Source of the DNA: Diogma glabrata
Lineage: Eukaryota > Arthropoda > Insecta > Diptera > Cylindrotomidae
Direction of reading: 5' to 3'
Length of the DNA: 64,000 nt
Assembly: GCA_963693315.1 (NCBI GenBank)
Contig: OY856188.1
Span: forward strand, 164,075,379-164,139,378
Shown here in pieces: positions 46,622-58,873 of this stretch (positions are counted from its first letter, which is position 1; the number at the start of each line of letters is the position of its first letter). Made by a program: the position numbers and the translations under genes. The notes under the pieces were generated by a model that was given only the letters and a program-made list of their open reading frames with translations, had not been told where the DNA came from and made no database searches.

Positions 46622-49318
46622 GAACATTCCTTTTATAACAAGCATGGTGTCTGTGTATTTGTTCGAGATTCACTTTCATGTATGAGAATTAAGGCCTACG
46701 AGTTGAACTCTAAGCACCATAATTCTATAGCACTGAAGATCTCAGGTGTTGATGAAACTATGTTTATAATAGGATTATATAGATCCCCAAATTCTCCCCC
46801 AGGATGTCCCTTTTTCGATCAAATATCGGCTAATCTAGACAAGATTACCACGGACTACCCCAAAGCAAGACTGGCCATTCTTGGAGACTTTAATATTCAT
46901 AATAAAGAATGGCTTAAGTATTCATCGCGCACTGACGACGTAGGAAGACAAGCCGAACTGATACTCGCAGATTATCACGGTTTGACGCAAATGATAGAGT
47001 GTCCCACTAGAATCGCAGACAATTCACATCATAACAATAATTTGCTGGATCTGTTTTTGACAAACGAACCAGATACTACGAAGACAAAAGTTGAACAACC
47101 CCTCGGAACATCAGACCATTTACTAATATCAGCAATATTGCAATTTACATCACCGACACAAATTAAAGCAAATCCTCGTCGGGTTTGGAACTATAAACGC
47201 GCTGACTGGGAGGGACTGAGAAACTTTTATGACGAAACACCTTGGAAAACTATTTGTTGTGTTGATCAAGATCCTAGCACATCGGTAATAAGAATTTCTG
47301 AAATCATAAAAGAAGGAATGCGGTGGTTTATTCCAAATCGATTAATCACTCCTAAAACTGAGCCTTGGTTCACACGGGATGTTGATGAGGCAGTGAGGAA
47401 TAAACGCAAAGCATTCAAGACGTATAACGCTAATAAAACACCTGAAACCCATAGCGCCTATAAGAAAGCCAGAAATATTAGTAAATTCAAAATAGACTTG
47501 GACAAAGACGCGTTTATCCAGAAGAAAGCAAAGAAATTCGCCGAGCACCCATCTGGCTCACGTAGTTTCTTTCAGGCAGTTAAATCAGTCCAGAGCAATT
47601 TTACTCGATCCTCTATTCCAACCTTAGTTCTGAATGACATTCCCGTGAGCGACTCGAAAGAGAAAGCGGATCTATTGGGTCGTATTTTCGCAGAAAACTC
47701 AAACATAGTTGAACCCCCCCATTCTCCTACACTCATTCCCCCAGTTGTAACGAAAATGAAACCAATTATTTTTCGTTGCAATATTGTACGGAAAATGCTT
47801 CTTTCTATCAATATCAACAAATCTGCTGGCCCAGACGGTATTCCACCCCTCATTCTTAAAAACTTTGCTAGACAACTAGCTCCAATTTTAACAAAAATTT
47901 TCTATTTATCTTATAAAACCGGAATATTTCCCGATTCTTGGAAGCTGGCCAGCGTTCAACCCATATCAAAGAAAGGCAGTAAGATAGACCCTAACAATTA
48001 TAGACCAATTGCAATTCTGTCGGTTTTAGCTAAAATATTTGAAAAATATGTTAACTACAATTTGATAGATTATTTGGAAATTTCGCAAATTATTGATGAT
48101 AAGCAGTATGGTTTTCGTAGAAGTCATGCAACAGGTGATCTGTTAGCCTACGTATCCCATCTCTGGAACAAATCGCTGGAAAACCACGGTGAAACATTCA
48201 GTATTTCACTTGACATTTCTAAAGCATTTGATAAAGTGTGGCATAAAAATCTTATAGCTAAATTAAAATCTTATGGCATAGACCATCTTACTGTCTCATG
48301 GATTCATAGTTTTCTTACAGGTCGCCAATTTCATGTTAATTTAGATGGTATCACATCCAATATTTTCACAACCAATGCTGGGGTTCCCCAAGGTTCGGCA
48401 CTCTCACCAACCTTGTTTCTTCTATACATTAATGACTTACTTATTTCCACAGTGCACCCAATCCATAGTTTTGCTGATGACAGCACATTACATGCATCAC
48501 ATGCATCTCCTAAATTTCGATCTCATACTGCAGTTACCACTGATAGAGAGTTGCTAATTGATTCCATAAACAAAGATCTGGAGCGTATAATGGAATGGGG
48601 TGATCGTAATCTCGTTTCATTTAATCCAACCAAAACCAAATTATGCCGTCTTTCACGAATGGAGCGACATAAAAATTTTCCTATTAAAATAAACCAAGAG
48701 GAATTGCGTGAGGTTGAATCAGTTAGACTTCTTGGAGTGGATATTCAAAATAACCTGAAATGGAATAAACATGTGTTCAACCTCGCTAAATCTGCAATGC
48801 AAAAATTAGGATTCTTGAGTCGATGTAAAAAGTATTTCAATCCCGAGCAAATTTTGCTAATCTTCAAGTCCTTTATTCGTCCATGTATGGAGTACTGCTG
48901 TCATGTTTGGGGAGGTGCTTGTCAGTCAACAATAAATTGTTTAGACTCTGTACAGAGAAAAGCAATACGGTTGATTGGTAATACCGAACTAACGGACCAG
49001 CTTGATTCACTCCAGCACAGAAGAAATGTGGCTGAATTGTCAATATACTATAAATATAACTTTAGCGAATTCTCCTCTAAGGAAATTCAAAATATTCTTC
49101 CATCGTGTGCGCAGTATAATCGACAAACAAGAGCTGCCGAGTTATCCCATCCATTTGTTGTACAAATACCTCGTTGTAGAACTGTGTCCTTCCAAAACGA
49201 CTATTTCAATAGAGTGGCCAAATTATGGAACTCATTGCCCTCCTCTGTATTTCCCGATGAATTTTCTCCTCAGGCATTTAAAGAAAATGTCCATTATCAT
49301 TTAAAAAAATTAGTATAG
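46622..49318 (+). CDS. Non-LTR retrotransposon ORF2 (endonuclease plus reverse transcriptase), open, 5' end in gap
   Basis: The frame is open from the gap edge (HSFYNKHGVCVFVRDS) to TAG 49,316-49,318, about 898 residues, so the ATG at 46,682 is internal. First comes the rest of an APE-type endonuclease (ILGDFNIHNKEW; ECPTRIADNS; the SDH motif in GTSDHLLIS), which nicks target DNA. Then comes RT: NKSAGPDGIPPLILK, NYRPIAILS, QYGFRRSHAT, SLDISKAFDKVWH, AGVPQGSALSPTLF and the catalytic FADDS at about 48,470 (A/F-ADD). The C-terminal part has LLGVDIQNNLKWNKH and RVAKLWNSLPSSVFP. No zinc knuckle is seen at the end. It is CR1/Jockey-group by motif; the exact clade is not certain. No stop or shift in 2.7 kb marks it as recently active. 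A broken antisense copy lies at 56,602-57,305. Confidence 0.92.
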   Translation, partial: EHSFYNKHGVCVFVRDSLSCMRIKAYELNSKHHNSIALKISGVDETMFIIGLYRSPNSPPGCPFFDQISANLDKITTDYPKARLAILGDFNIHNKEWLKYSSRTDDVGRQAELILADYHGLTQMIECPTRIADNSHHNNNLLDLFLTNEPDTTKTKVEQPLGTSDHLLISAILQFTSPTQIKANPRRVWNYKRADWEGLRNFYDETPWKTICCVDQDPSTSVIRISEIIKEGMRWFIPNRLITPKTEPWFTRDVDEAVRNKRKAFKTYNANKTPETHSAYKKARNISKFKIDLDKDAFIQKKAKKFAEHPSGSRSFFQAVKSVQSNFTRSSIPTLVLNDIPVSDSKEKADLLGRIFAENSNIVEPPHSPTLIPPVVTKMKPIIFRCNIVRKMLLSININKSAGPDGIPPLILKNFARQLAPILTKIFYLSYKTGIFPDSWKLASVQPISKKGSKIDPNNYRPIAILSVLAKIFEKYVNYNLIDYLEISQIIDDKQYGFRRSHATGDLLAYVSHLWNKSLENHGETFSISLDISKAFDKVWHKNLIAKLKSYGIDHLTVSWIHSFLTGRQFHVNLDGITSNIFTTNAGVPQGSALSPTLFLLYINDLLISTVHPIHSFADDSTLHASHASPKFRSHTAVTTDRELLIDSINKDLERIMEWGDRNLVSFNPTKTKLCRLSRMERHKNFPIKINQEELREVESVRLLGVDIQNNLKWNKHVFNLAKSAMQKLGFLSRCKKYFNPEQILLIFKSFIRPCMEYCCHVWGGACQSTINCLDSVQRKAIRLIGNTELTDQLDSLQHRRNVAELSIYYKYNFSEFSSKEIQNILPSCAQYNRQTRAAELSHPFVVQIPRCRTVSFQNDYFNRVAKLWNSLPSSVFPDEFSPQAFKENVHYHLKKLV

Positions 49319-49651
<333 letters not shown>

Positions 49652-50952
49652 TAGGGTGTTCCTTAATTTTCAATTTCAAAATATTTTTGATCTCACCCCC
49701 TAAATCAGTGTGTATACATATAAAAATGAACTGCAAGAAATTTTAGGTCAATCAAATAAAGTTAACCTGTGCCGACTTGAAGTTGAACTTTGGTTCCATA
49801 TGAAATCATCGAAAAAAAGAAAAATTCTTGCTGTACTGTTTTAGATTTTACTCAAACTTTGTGGAAATGTTCTTTAGGGTTCAAAAGATCAAAATCCAGA
49901 AGGATTTAATTTTTGCACGCGCCACTTCCGGTCCACACAAAATAAAGCACTTGAAAAGTCGTATTTTTGTGTTTTGCAGTTTTAGCTGTAAAACTTTTTC
50001 TATTAAAGATATTGATTCGATCAAGATGGCATTATAAAGCTTAAAGATGATAGTTCTTAAAACAAAAATAAAAATTGATATTATTCATATATTTGAAAAA
50101 TGAGAGAGTATTGAAAATACGTGTATTTTATTGATTTCTTGTGATTTTCAATTGACACCATGTGTCTGCACTGTTGATTATAAAAGTCTAAATATTCTCA
50201 AATATCAAAGTGCACATATTGTTATAGTATAAAAAATTAAAATCGACTCGTTCGGTCAACTCATAATGCAAAAACTCTTTACTTGAAATTTTGAAATTTC
50301 AGCAATTTGCATATTTCAGGCTACAATTTGGACGTGTTTGGTAAAAGACAAAAATTTGAAATTAGCAGGATATTCAGTTCTTACCTTTAACTTTAAAAAA
50401 CTTTAAGGCTTGTTTGTTTATTTCCTCCTGACGCGGGTGTACAGCCGTTTAAAGAGAAGCCAACATTTGTTTCTTACAGCTTACAGCTTCTTACTTACAG
50501 ATTACAGTTTCTTACATTTTTATTTTTGTTTTAAAAACCACCATCTTTCAGCTTTATAATGCCACCTTGATCGAATCAATATCTTTAATAGAAAAAGTTT
50601 TACAGCTTAAAACTGCAAAACACAAAAATACGACTTTTCAAGTGCTTTATTTTGGGTGGACCGGAAGTGGTGCGTGCAAAAACTAAATCCTTCTGGATTT
50701 TGATCTTTTGAACCCTAAAGAACATTTCCACAAAGTTTGAGTAAAATCTAAAACAGTACAGCAAGAATTTTTCTTTTTTTCGATGATTTCATATGGAACC
50801 AAAGTTCAACTTCAAGTCGGCACGGGTTAACTTTATTTGATTGACCTAAAATTTCTTGCAGTTCATTTTTATATGTATACACACCGATTTAGGGGGTGAG
50901 ACCAAAAATATATCATAATTTTTTTTTCCCCATATAGCTAAGAAACACCCTA
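49652..50952. mobile_element. hAT-like foldback element with 8-bp duplication ATATACAT
   Basis: It starts TAGGGTGTTCCTTA and ends TAAGAAACACCCTA. Arms of about 390 bp (49,652-50,038 and 50,556-50,952) are inverted with few changes (CTGCAAGAAATTTTAGGTCA; CCGGTCCAC / GTGGACCGG; GATATTGATTCGATCAAG). The 515-bp centre is non-coding. The flanking 8-mers are both ATATACAT, which is not a pure TA string and so is a real target duplication; it fits the hAT preference nTnnnnAn, and TAGGG fits YARNG. It is a larger relative of 16,434-16,767. Confidence 0.88.
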
Positions 50953-51198
<246 letters not shown>

Positions 51199-53930
51199 CT
51201 GTTTCACAAATCCACTTTTTTTGAAATGTTCAGGTCCACATCAAAAATCTGAAAGTTCTCGATGAAAAAAAAATTTTCCGCCCGATCTGAGCTTTTTATC
51301 TCATTCCCAGAGCGTGCGGTTTTGCAAAACGTCCTGAATTTTGGGCTCTTCATGCAAGAAATTCAAATTGAGGCTGGATACCGATACGACAACATAAAAA
51401 CAAAAATACTGGGGTGCTATTCGATGGGAAATTTTCCATAAAATTCAAAAATAACCATGGTACACACGTTTTCTGAAGCCTAACCATGAAAATTTGAAGC
51501 CGAAGTAAAAAAATATTGCAAATGCGCATTTTTCGAAAAGCGGTGTCATTATTTTAACTTTTTGTCATGCTAACCACCACATTTAACGAATTTATCTCAT
51601 AAACAATTTTATTAGCTTGCCAACAAAAAAAATCTTAGGTCTTTTGGTGGTCTAGATCGCGAGATATCTCACTTTTAGTGAAGTCGTGTTTTCCAGAATT
51701 TAGGCCAAAAGGCAACTTCTTCATAATTTCACAAAATCTACTTATAGTCGAGGAAAATTAGGTTTTAACTTCTAAGTCCTCAGGGACAGCTCCGATTTTG
51801 ATCATTTTTTTTTTTAAATGTGTGTTTTTATATATTATTTGAAATCAGAAACATTACAATATGCGCAATCAAATATTTATATTGTTTAATTAAATAATAA
51901 AAACATAATTTATGTAGAGAAAAAAATTTGTCACGGTATTTTTTAACTTTTAAATAGTATAATTTAAAAAATTTGTTTTGTTTTCTTATTTAATTTTTAA
52001 AAGCTTTAAATTATACGAATATTGTAAGAAAAAAATTGTAAACAATTATAAATTATTTTGTATTTATTTTACATTTAAATATGAAAATATATAATTCTAA
52101 ATTCAGAAAGTGTAAACTATAAATTCAGTAAATTCGATTATTTTCATTCGATGATTAAAGGGCAGAGAAGTCCCCATATAATGAATAAGCATTTCCATAA
52201 TCCCACAAAAAAAAATAAAGTCCTATTTTCATATAATTTAAATTATGAACATGTATGATTCATAGTAACAAAACTCTCTCAATTTTAAAGTTACAACTTC
52301 CATTAAAAACTCGATTTATAGGTTCTTTCAAAGCTATAAGATGATATATATTCCAACATGCCTAAACCCTTCACCTTCAAGTTGTTAAGGGTTGAACGAC
52401 TCGAAAGGAGTGATCCGTGCACTATAATGCAAACTTGAAACAGTTATATCTTTGGTATTTTTTATCCCACCGAAAATAAAATAAAACCAATTTGTGGTTA
52501 AGAAAAAACCTACGTTTTTGCCTGGAGAATTTTTTTACGTATATTTGTTAGTTTTGGAGTTATTTTGAACAGAAGGTACTTTCTTAGGAAATTTGAAAAT
52601 TCATTTTTCATTATTATCAAACTTTTTTCGGAAAATATGTATTCTAATCTAGCAAAACTTCTGGATCACATAGGTAACACTAAAATACAGCTAGTTGTAA
52701 AGGGGCTATAGCCTATGGTAAATATAAATTCTATTAGGAATGACCGAAATTTTAACGCTGAGTTTCTATTTTGAATTCGAGATGCCCGCATCATAGCTTA
52801 GTTTTTTTTTAATGCAAACGACTTGAACTAGTGCTCATTTTAAACCCATTGCACATTGAACTAGTGCCCATTTCCAATCATTACAAAAAAGTATGACAGT
52901 TTTGTCCGAAAAATGCATTACTTTTCCGTTATTTAACGTTGAATTTTTCGAACCAAGTCGTTAAAAAAATGTCTCGTCATTGAACCATAACTTGCTTCAT
53001 TTTGGACCTACAACCCTCATAAAAACAACAATATCTTGGTTTTTTTAAGTTTGATTTTTGTTGATTACCAAATTTTTGAGAGAACGCTAAGTTTAAGAGT
53101 TATTTTCGAAAAACTATCAAAAACCATGCGTTTTTCAACGAACAATATAAGTTTTCAATCGCAAATAACTCGAAAAATATCGATCTATCGAAAAAACCTT
53201 ATACAACATTCTAAACTTCAAATGTGTCCTTTTATCTATTTTTGGGGTTACTTTGAGTGAAAAATATTCCGCTCTCAAGAAGGGGTGGAATCCACCCCAG
53301 GATATAAGGGCACATCAGCGCTATGCCGCTTTCGTTCCTTGAGCCATTCCTAAAATACTCACTAAATTTTATGTTAATTGGACAAGGTTCAAAGAATTCG
53401 GAGCGGAAAACGTGTCTGTTCGTAAAACTCAGCAAAGTCTCTATATTAATGACAAATGTATATACAGAAGTTAGACATAGCGAGTACATATTTTGCTACT
53501 CTTATAATACCATATTTTTATGTTATTATTAAATGAAACTTTCTATAAATTTGAACATAACAATTCTTTTATTGCATAAATTTTGTTAAAAAAATAATTT
53601 GTTCATAAATTTTGTTTATATTGTTTAAACAACATAAATATTTAAATGCGCACATTGTAATGTTTCTGATTTCAAATAATATATAAAAACACACATTTTA
53701 AAAAAAAAATCATCAAAATCGGAGCTGTCCCTGAGGACTTAGAAGTTTTACGGATTTTGAAGCTAATTTTCCTCGACTATTAATAAAATATACAAAATTA
53801 TCATTTTCATTTGAAAACTTTTTATTTTACTTTCGATAAATGATATTTTAATTATGGCAAGTCCCTTCAGTTCAAATACAATTCCTTTTAAAACGTTAAC
53901 ATAGTACGCATTTTAGGATTTCTTTTAATT

Positions 53931-54188
53931 TTAAGAAAGTTGTTCAAAGGTTTGTATTAGTTTTGTTTTATTTCTAGTAGGAAACAATTGGCGATGTTGC
54001 TCTATCGCTTGGTAAATAAATTGTTTTTGATCTTCATCCAATGTTAAAACGGAATGATACTGTTTCATTAAACCAATAGCTCTTTCGGCAATGTTGTTTG
54101 TTATTTGAAGGAATTTGATGAATTCTTCTGCTTTTAAATATTCATCATTTTCCGGCCATAGAGACGGATCTACCTTCAGGAAGTCCAT
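53931..54188 (-). pseudogene. C-terminal end of a hAT-like transposon protein (left half of palindrome)
   Basis: 86 codons, open: VDPSLWPENDEYLKAEEFIK, then TNNIAERAIGLMKQYHSVLT, EDQKQFIYQAIEQHRQLFP. The pattern matches the end of the protein at 59.7-61 kb (LKVVNDIAGCSTGLM..FLTKNESEIQRLIQVVENHRQ), including the (V/T)N(D/N)IA and HRQ blocks. I recall similar C-termini in uncharacterised, multi-copy transposon proteins of arthropods. Most of the protein is missing. Confidence 0.65.
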
Positions 54189-54396
54189 TAAAAGCAGAAG
54201 AATTCATCAAATTCCTTCAAATAACAAACAACATTGCCGAAAGAGCTATCGGTTTAATGAAACAGTATCATTGCGTTTTAACATGGGATGAAGATCAAAA
54301 ATAATTTATTTACCAAGCGATAGAGCAACATCGCCAATTGTTTCCTACTAGAAATAAAACGAAACTAATACAAACCTTTGAACAACTTTCTTAAAA
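54180..54396 (+). pseudogene. Same C-terminal remnant on the opposite strand (right half of palindrome)
   Basis: The frame starting at about 54,193 repeats the previous peptide (EEFIKFLQITNNIAERAIGL, HRQLFPTRNKTK) with a few changes, including a stop in EDQK-stop-FIYQ at 54,301-54,303. It arises from the inverted duplication and is not an independent gene. Confidence 0.65.
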
Positions 54397-55490
54397 TTAA
54401 AAGAAATCCTAAAAATGCGTACTATGTTAACGTTTTAAAAGGAATTGTATTTGAACTGAAGGGACTTGCCATAATTGATAGTAGTTTATGTAACAAGTAC
54501 GCAAAATATGGTTTTAGCGGACGAATCGTAATATTTCCGGACGAGGCGCTAGCCGAGTCTTAATATGAAGATGAGTCTGTTAAAGCCATTTGCGTACGTA
54601 TTGCATACAACGTTTTTTAGTATTAGCTCTTACGATTTTTTTTTCTAATTTATTGCTTAATTTGTATTCTTGCGTACCTAAAAATTTGATTTTTGAACAA
54701 AACTTATCAAAGCAATTGTGATTATAATTTGAAAATAATTATAATATAAAATGAAAACAAATTTTGAATCCGCTAAAGGGTTGTCATAACGACTTTAAGT
54801 ACTAGGCCGCTAAAATACAATTTTGCGCACTCTAAATAGTTCTAAAAGTAATCATTTTTCGGAGATAATACTAAAAACTATCATTTATCGAAAGTAAAAT
54901 AAAAAGTTTTCAAATGAAAATGATAATTTTGTATATTTTATTAAGTAGATTTTGTGAAATTATGAAAAAGTTGCCTTTTAGTCTAAATTCTGGAAAACAC
55001 GACTTCACTAAAAGTGAGATATCTCGCGATCTAGACCACCAAAAGACCTAAGATTTTTTTTGTTGGTAAGCTAATAAAATTGTTTATGAGATAAAATCGT
55101 TAAATGTGGTGGTTAGCATGACAAAAAGTTAAAATAATGACACCGCTTTTCGAAAAATGCGCATTTGCAATATTTTTTGACTTCGGCTTCAAATTTTCAT
55201 GGTTAGGCTTCAGAAAACGTGTGTACCATGGTTATTTTTGAATTTTTTGGAAAATTTCCCATCGAATAGCACCACGGTATTTTTGTTTTTATGTGTCGTA
55301 TCGGTACCCAGCCTCAATTTGAATTTCTTGCATGAATAGCCCAAAATTCAGGACGTTTTGCAAAACCGCACGCTCTGGGAATGAGATAAAAAGCTCAGAT
55401 CGGGCGGAAAATTTTTTTTTCATCGAGAACTTTCAGATTTTTGATGTGGACCTGAACATTTCAAAAAAAGTGGATTTGTGAAACAGTCTA

Positions 55491-55673
<183 letters not shown>

Positions 55674-55750
55674 ATTTGATATTTGGCTTGTATATATTAT
55701 TTAAATAATAAAATCTTTGGATGAAGCCAATAAATAAAACAATAATTATA

Positions 55751-55806
55751 ATTTTTTATCGACAATTGTTTCGGTTTTTAATGATAAACCATCTTCAAGG
55801 ATAATA
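55751..55806 (-). ncRNA. Hammerhead-ribozyme-like motif, left arm
   Basis: Inverse copy of the motif at 55,914-55,968, with the same core and cleavage triplet. Confidence 0.45.
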
Positions 55807-55913
55807 TTTTGGTAAAAATTCTTATACAAAAATAATATAACAACAATAAATTGACATAAATATGAAAAACTAATAAGAATAAGAATTTTGTGTATAAGAA
55901 TTTTTACCAAAAT

Positions 55914-55968
55914 ATTATCCTTGAAGATGGTTTATCATTAAAAACCGAAACAATTGTCGATAAAAAAT
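55914..55968 (+). ncRNA. Hammerhead-ribozyme-like motif, right arm
   Basis: Stem I strand TTATC, then CTTGAAGA (core CUGANGA with one extra or changed base), T, stem II GGTTT/AAACC, GAAA, a one-base-pair stem III C-AATT-G, the cleavage triplet GTC, then GATAA pairing back to TTATC. A minimal stem III with a four-base loop is the form described for PLE hammerheads. This is the best-preserved of the copies in the window. Confidence 0.5.
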
Positions 55969-56016
55969 TATAATTATTGTTTTATTTATTGGCTTCATCC
56001 AAAGATTTTATTATTT

Positions 56017-56022
<6 letters not shown>

Positions 56023-56110
<88 letters not shown>
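56023..56110. repeat. (TA)n microsatellite 10
   Basis: About 88 bp of TA, the shortest array, ending in GGATAAGATATT. Confidence 0.97.
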
Positions 56111-56112
<2 letters not shown>

Positions 56113-56139
56113 ATAAGATATTTTAAGATATTTTATTCA

Positions 56140-56310
56140 GTATGTGTGATGAACCAATAGGTGAATGTAAAAACATTCGTTTATTGGGTGTCACAGTTTC
56201 AAATGACCTATTCTGGAACGATCATGTAATGGCGATGGCAAAAAGCACGTCTAAAAAACTCGGCCTCCTAAATAGATGCAAAAAAATTTTCATTCCATAC
56301 CAATTGTTCC
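56140..56310 (+). pseudogene. Non-LTR RT C-terminal fragment
   Basis: One frame reads DEPIGECKNIRLLGVTVSND, then LFWNDHVMAMAKSTSKKLGL and LNRCKKIFIPYQL, the same block as RLLGVDIQNNLKWNKHVFNL / SRCKKYFNPEQIL of the intact element at 48.7-48.85 kb but a different family. It is only about 55 codons; both ends are lost. Confidence 0.7.
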
Positions 56311-56601
56311 ATGTTTAGTTCCATGTTTTGTTCCTGCTATTTCTCGCCTAACTATTAAACGATTAAAACTGTTCGAAGTCGGTGCAACATTGACAAAAAC
56401 TGACAAATATGTCTCCGGCTTGGCACCGACATCCAACAGTTTAGTACTACAAATAACTTTTATAATATAATAATTTTGTTTAAAAGCATAAATTTTTTGG
56501 ATGTAGTAAGATATAACTAAATTTTTGTCTCTAAGCCACAATTGAGTTATTTTTCACTTTTTAGTGTTTTTTCTGAAGTCGGTTCCATTTTTTTTAAAAT
56601 G

Positions 56602-57305
56602 TTTTTTTACTAATTAGTTGGACATGTTCAGCACACTAAATATAAAATATTCATTATTACGACGCTTTCAATATCCGAAGATACCATGCCAAGTAGAAGA
56701 GGAAACGATTTGGAAAAAATGGAAGGAATAAGGGTATGGAATTGGCTACGTTAATTTTTTTAAATGACTATGGATATTTTCTTTCAATGTCAGAAAGTTG
56801 AATTCGTCACGGAAAACTGAGGCAATAAATCACGCAATTTAGCCACTCTATTGAAATAATCATTCTGAAAAGAAACTGTTCCTCAACGGACAACCTGGAC
56901 AGCAAATGGGTAGGATATTTCTGAAGTTCTTGTTTGTCGGTTGTCCTGCACACACAATGGAAGGATGTTTTGAATTTCTCTAAAGGTCGAATCGTAAAAA
57001 TTGTTTTTTAATAAATTGACAGTTCAGTCAGATTTTTTCGAAGCTAAAGTGAATCAAGTTGATCAGTTAACTCAGTATTATCAATTAAACGTATTGCTCT
57101 GCTCTGCACAAAATTTAGACGTTTTATTGTTGACTGGCAAAAACCTCCCAAAACATGACAACAGTACTCCATATATGGACGAATAAAGGACTTATTATAG
57201 ATTGACAGAATTTGTTCGGAATAAAAATGCTGATTTACAAAGACTGAGTATTTGTTCAACTTCATGTTATTTGCGATAACGACTCCAAGAAGTTTAACTG
57301 TGTTG
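56602..57305 (-). pseudogene. Truncated copy of the 46.6-kb non-LTR element, antisense
   Basis: Read on the minus strand: VKLLGVVIANNMKLNKYSV, a short deletion, EQILSIYNKSFIRPYMEYCC, CQSTIKRLNFVQSRAIRLID, TELTDQLDSL, then the 3' part and UTR ending TGTCCAACTAATTAG. It matches 48,725-49,435 with stops, deletions and about 20% changes. It is an old 5'-truncated copy of the same family. Confidence 0.88.
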
Positions 57306-57325
57306 ACTTAGTGTGATTCGTCATT

Positions 57326-57605
57326 ACCCGGATAAGAAAAAGCTAAGGGATCAAACTTGGACCAAGCCCATGCTTTAAATTTTCAAACGGCTCAAGGTTG
57401 AACCAAGTTTGGACTGATGTCCTGGGTCAAAGTCTGTCAAATCAGGCTTGGGGAAAGTCTGGCAAACCCGGATAAGAAAAAGCTAAGGGATCAAACTTGG
57501 ACCAAGCCCATGCTTTAAATTTTCAAACGGCTCAAGGTTGAACCAAGTTTGGACTGATGTCCTGGGTCAAAGTCTGTCAAATCAGGCTTGGGGAAAGTCT
57601 GGCAA
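57326..57605. repeat. Perfect tandem duplication, 2 x 140 bp
   Basis: ACCCGGATAAGAAAAAGCTA... to ...GGGGAAAGTCTGGCAA is repeated immediately with no difference seen. A short third piece (GGGGGAAAGTCTGGCAAATAA) follows. No coding content recognised. Confidence 0.92.
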
Positions 57606-58671
57606 ATAAGAGGGGGAAAGTCTGGCAAATAATTTCAGGTCTACCAAACCAACTTTTTTCCCAAGATCTCTTTTAAATGTGTGAAAAGAGGTTGTGGAAA
57701 GAGTAACATATATAAAAATATATATAAATACTATATGGCTTGCACATGTTTACAAAGCATTAGACTGGTGAATAACGCGTAATATAATAAACTGAATCTT
57801 GGTTCAGTCCAGGAATTTACAACTGAAACAGACTAAAACGGCAGCTTAATAGCGAAGACTTGGCTCCCAAAACGGGCCCGGGTTTAGTTCGTTCTTTAAT
57901 AGTAGCAGCTCCTATCCGGTTAATTATCTTAACCGGAAAGCTCTTATGCTCTATCTATGAAAGACGACATAATTTGGTTTTGGCTGTAATAAACTCTAGT
58001 AGATTACACTCCTCCCATTCCATTTTACATTCTAGGTCTTCGTTGATAGAATTAATAAAGAATGCCCTATCATTAGAAACATTACAAAAACCTTATAAAC
58101 CAAGTTCGAACTAAACTTAATCAGGATTAGAAGTTATTGAAGTTCCAAATAAACAGTTGTACCCATATACCAAATTTTGTCAAGATCCAATGCGTTTGCG
58201 TCATACAGAACCACCCACGTTCCCACCCCAGATATACACTTTTGTTAAGTTATTTGAATTGTTTAAATTATTTGGAAATGTGGCGTACGAAATATTATTT
58301 TTGACTGAATGAATTACTTTACAACGCGTTGATCCTGCGTTTCATTTTGACATGGTATATGGGCAGTAAACAATTCTATTAAAGTTTGATGATAAAACCC
58401 AGAAGTGAAATAATTCGCCAGATCTCTGCGAGTTGTGATTTTAAATAATATTAAGTAGAATGAAGTACAAAAAAGCAAATGAATGACTATGTTTTTTCAG
58501 TATTACTTTTCAACCGAGTTTCTGATCTTTAGATTTCATACTAACTATAACCGGAATTTTTCTGATAAGTACCGTACTCAAAGTTTTAAAGTTATTATTC
58601 ATATATTTCTAAGTGCACCAATTTAAACGCAAGGTTGAAATGTTTTGTTTGGATTATCAGAGATTATCGTA
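57606..58671. other. Non-coding stretch
   Basis: No gene recognised. The ORF at 57,860-58,114 has no motif I know. 57,855-57,895 is locally GC-rich (AAACGGGCCCGGGTTTAGTT). Confidence 0.45.
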
Positions 58672-58873
58672 AAAAGCCACAATTAGACTATTGCAGAACT
58701 CCGCAATATTTCTGCAATAGTCGTGTAAAATACTCATTGCAGAAAAGTTTGGCAATGAACTCATTGCAAAACATTGCAAAGTTCATTGCCAAACTTTTCT
58801 GCAATGAATATTTTACACACTACCATTGCAGAAATATTGCAGAGTTCTGCAATAGTCTAATTGCGGCTTTATT
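58672..58873. mobile_element. Palindromic MITE, about 200 bp
   Basis: Arms AAAGCCACAATTAGACTATT.. and ..AATAGTCTAATTGCGGCTTT, continuing through GCAGAACTC.GCAATATTTC, GTGTAAAAT, TTGCAGAAAAGTTTGGCAAT, are inverted with three or four mismatches; the loop is near 58,765. The word TTGCA recurs throughout. The ORF at 58,635-58,988 is a translation of it. Confidence 0.85.

Noticed and set aside
53036..53532. ORFs of 69-85 codons on both strands in the foldback centre
   Set aside because: No motif and AT-driven composition; the region lies within a non-coding part of a nested element.
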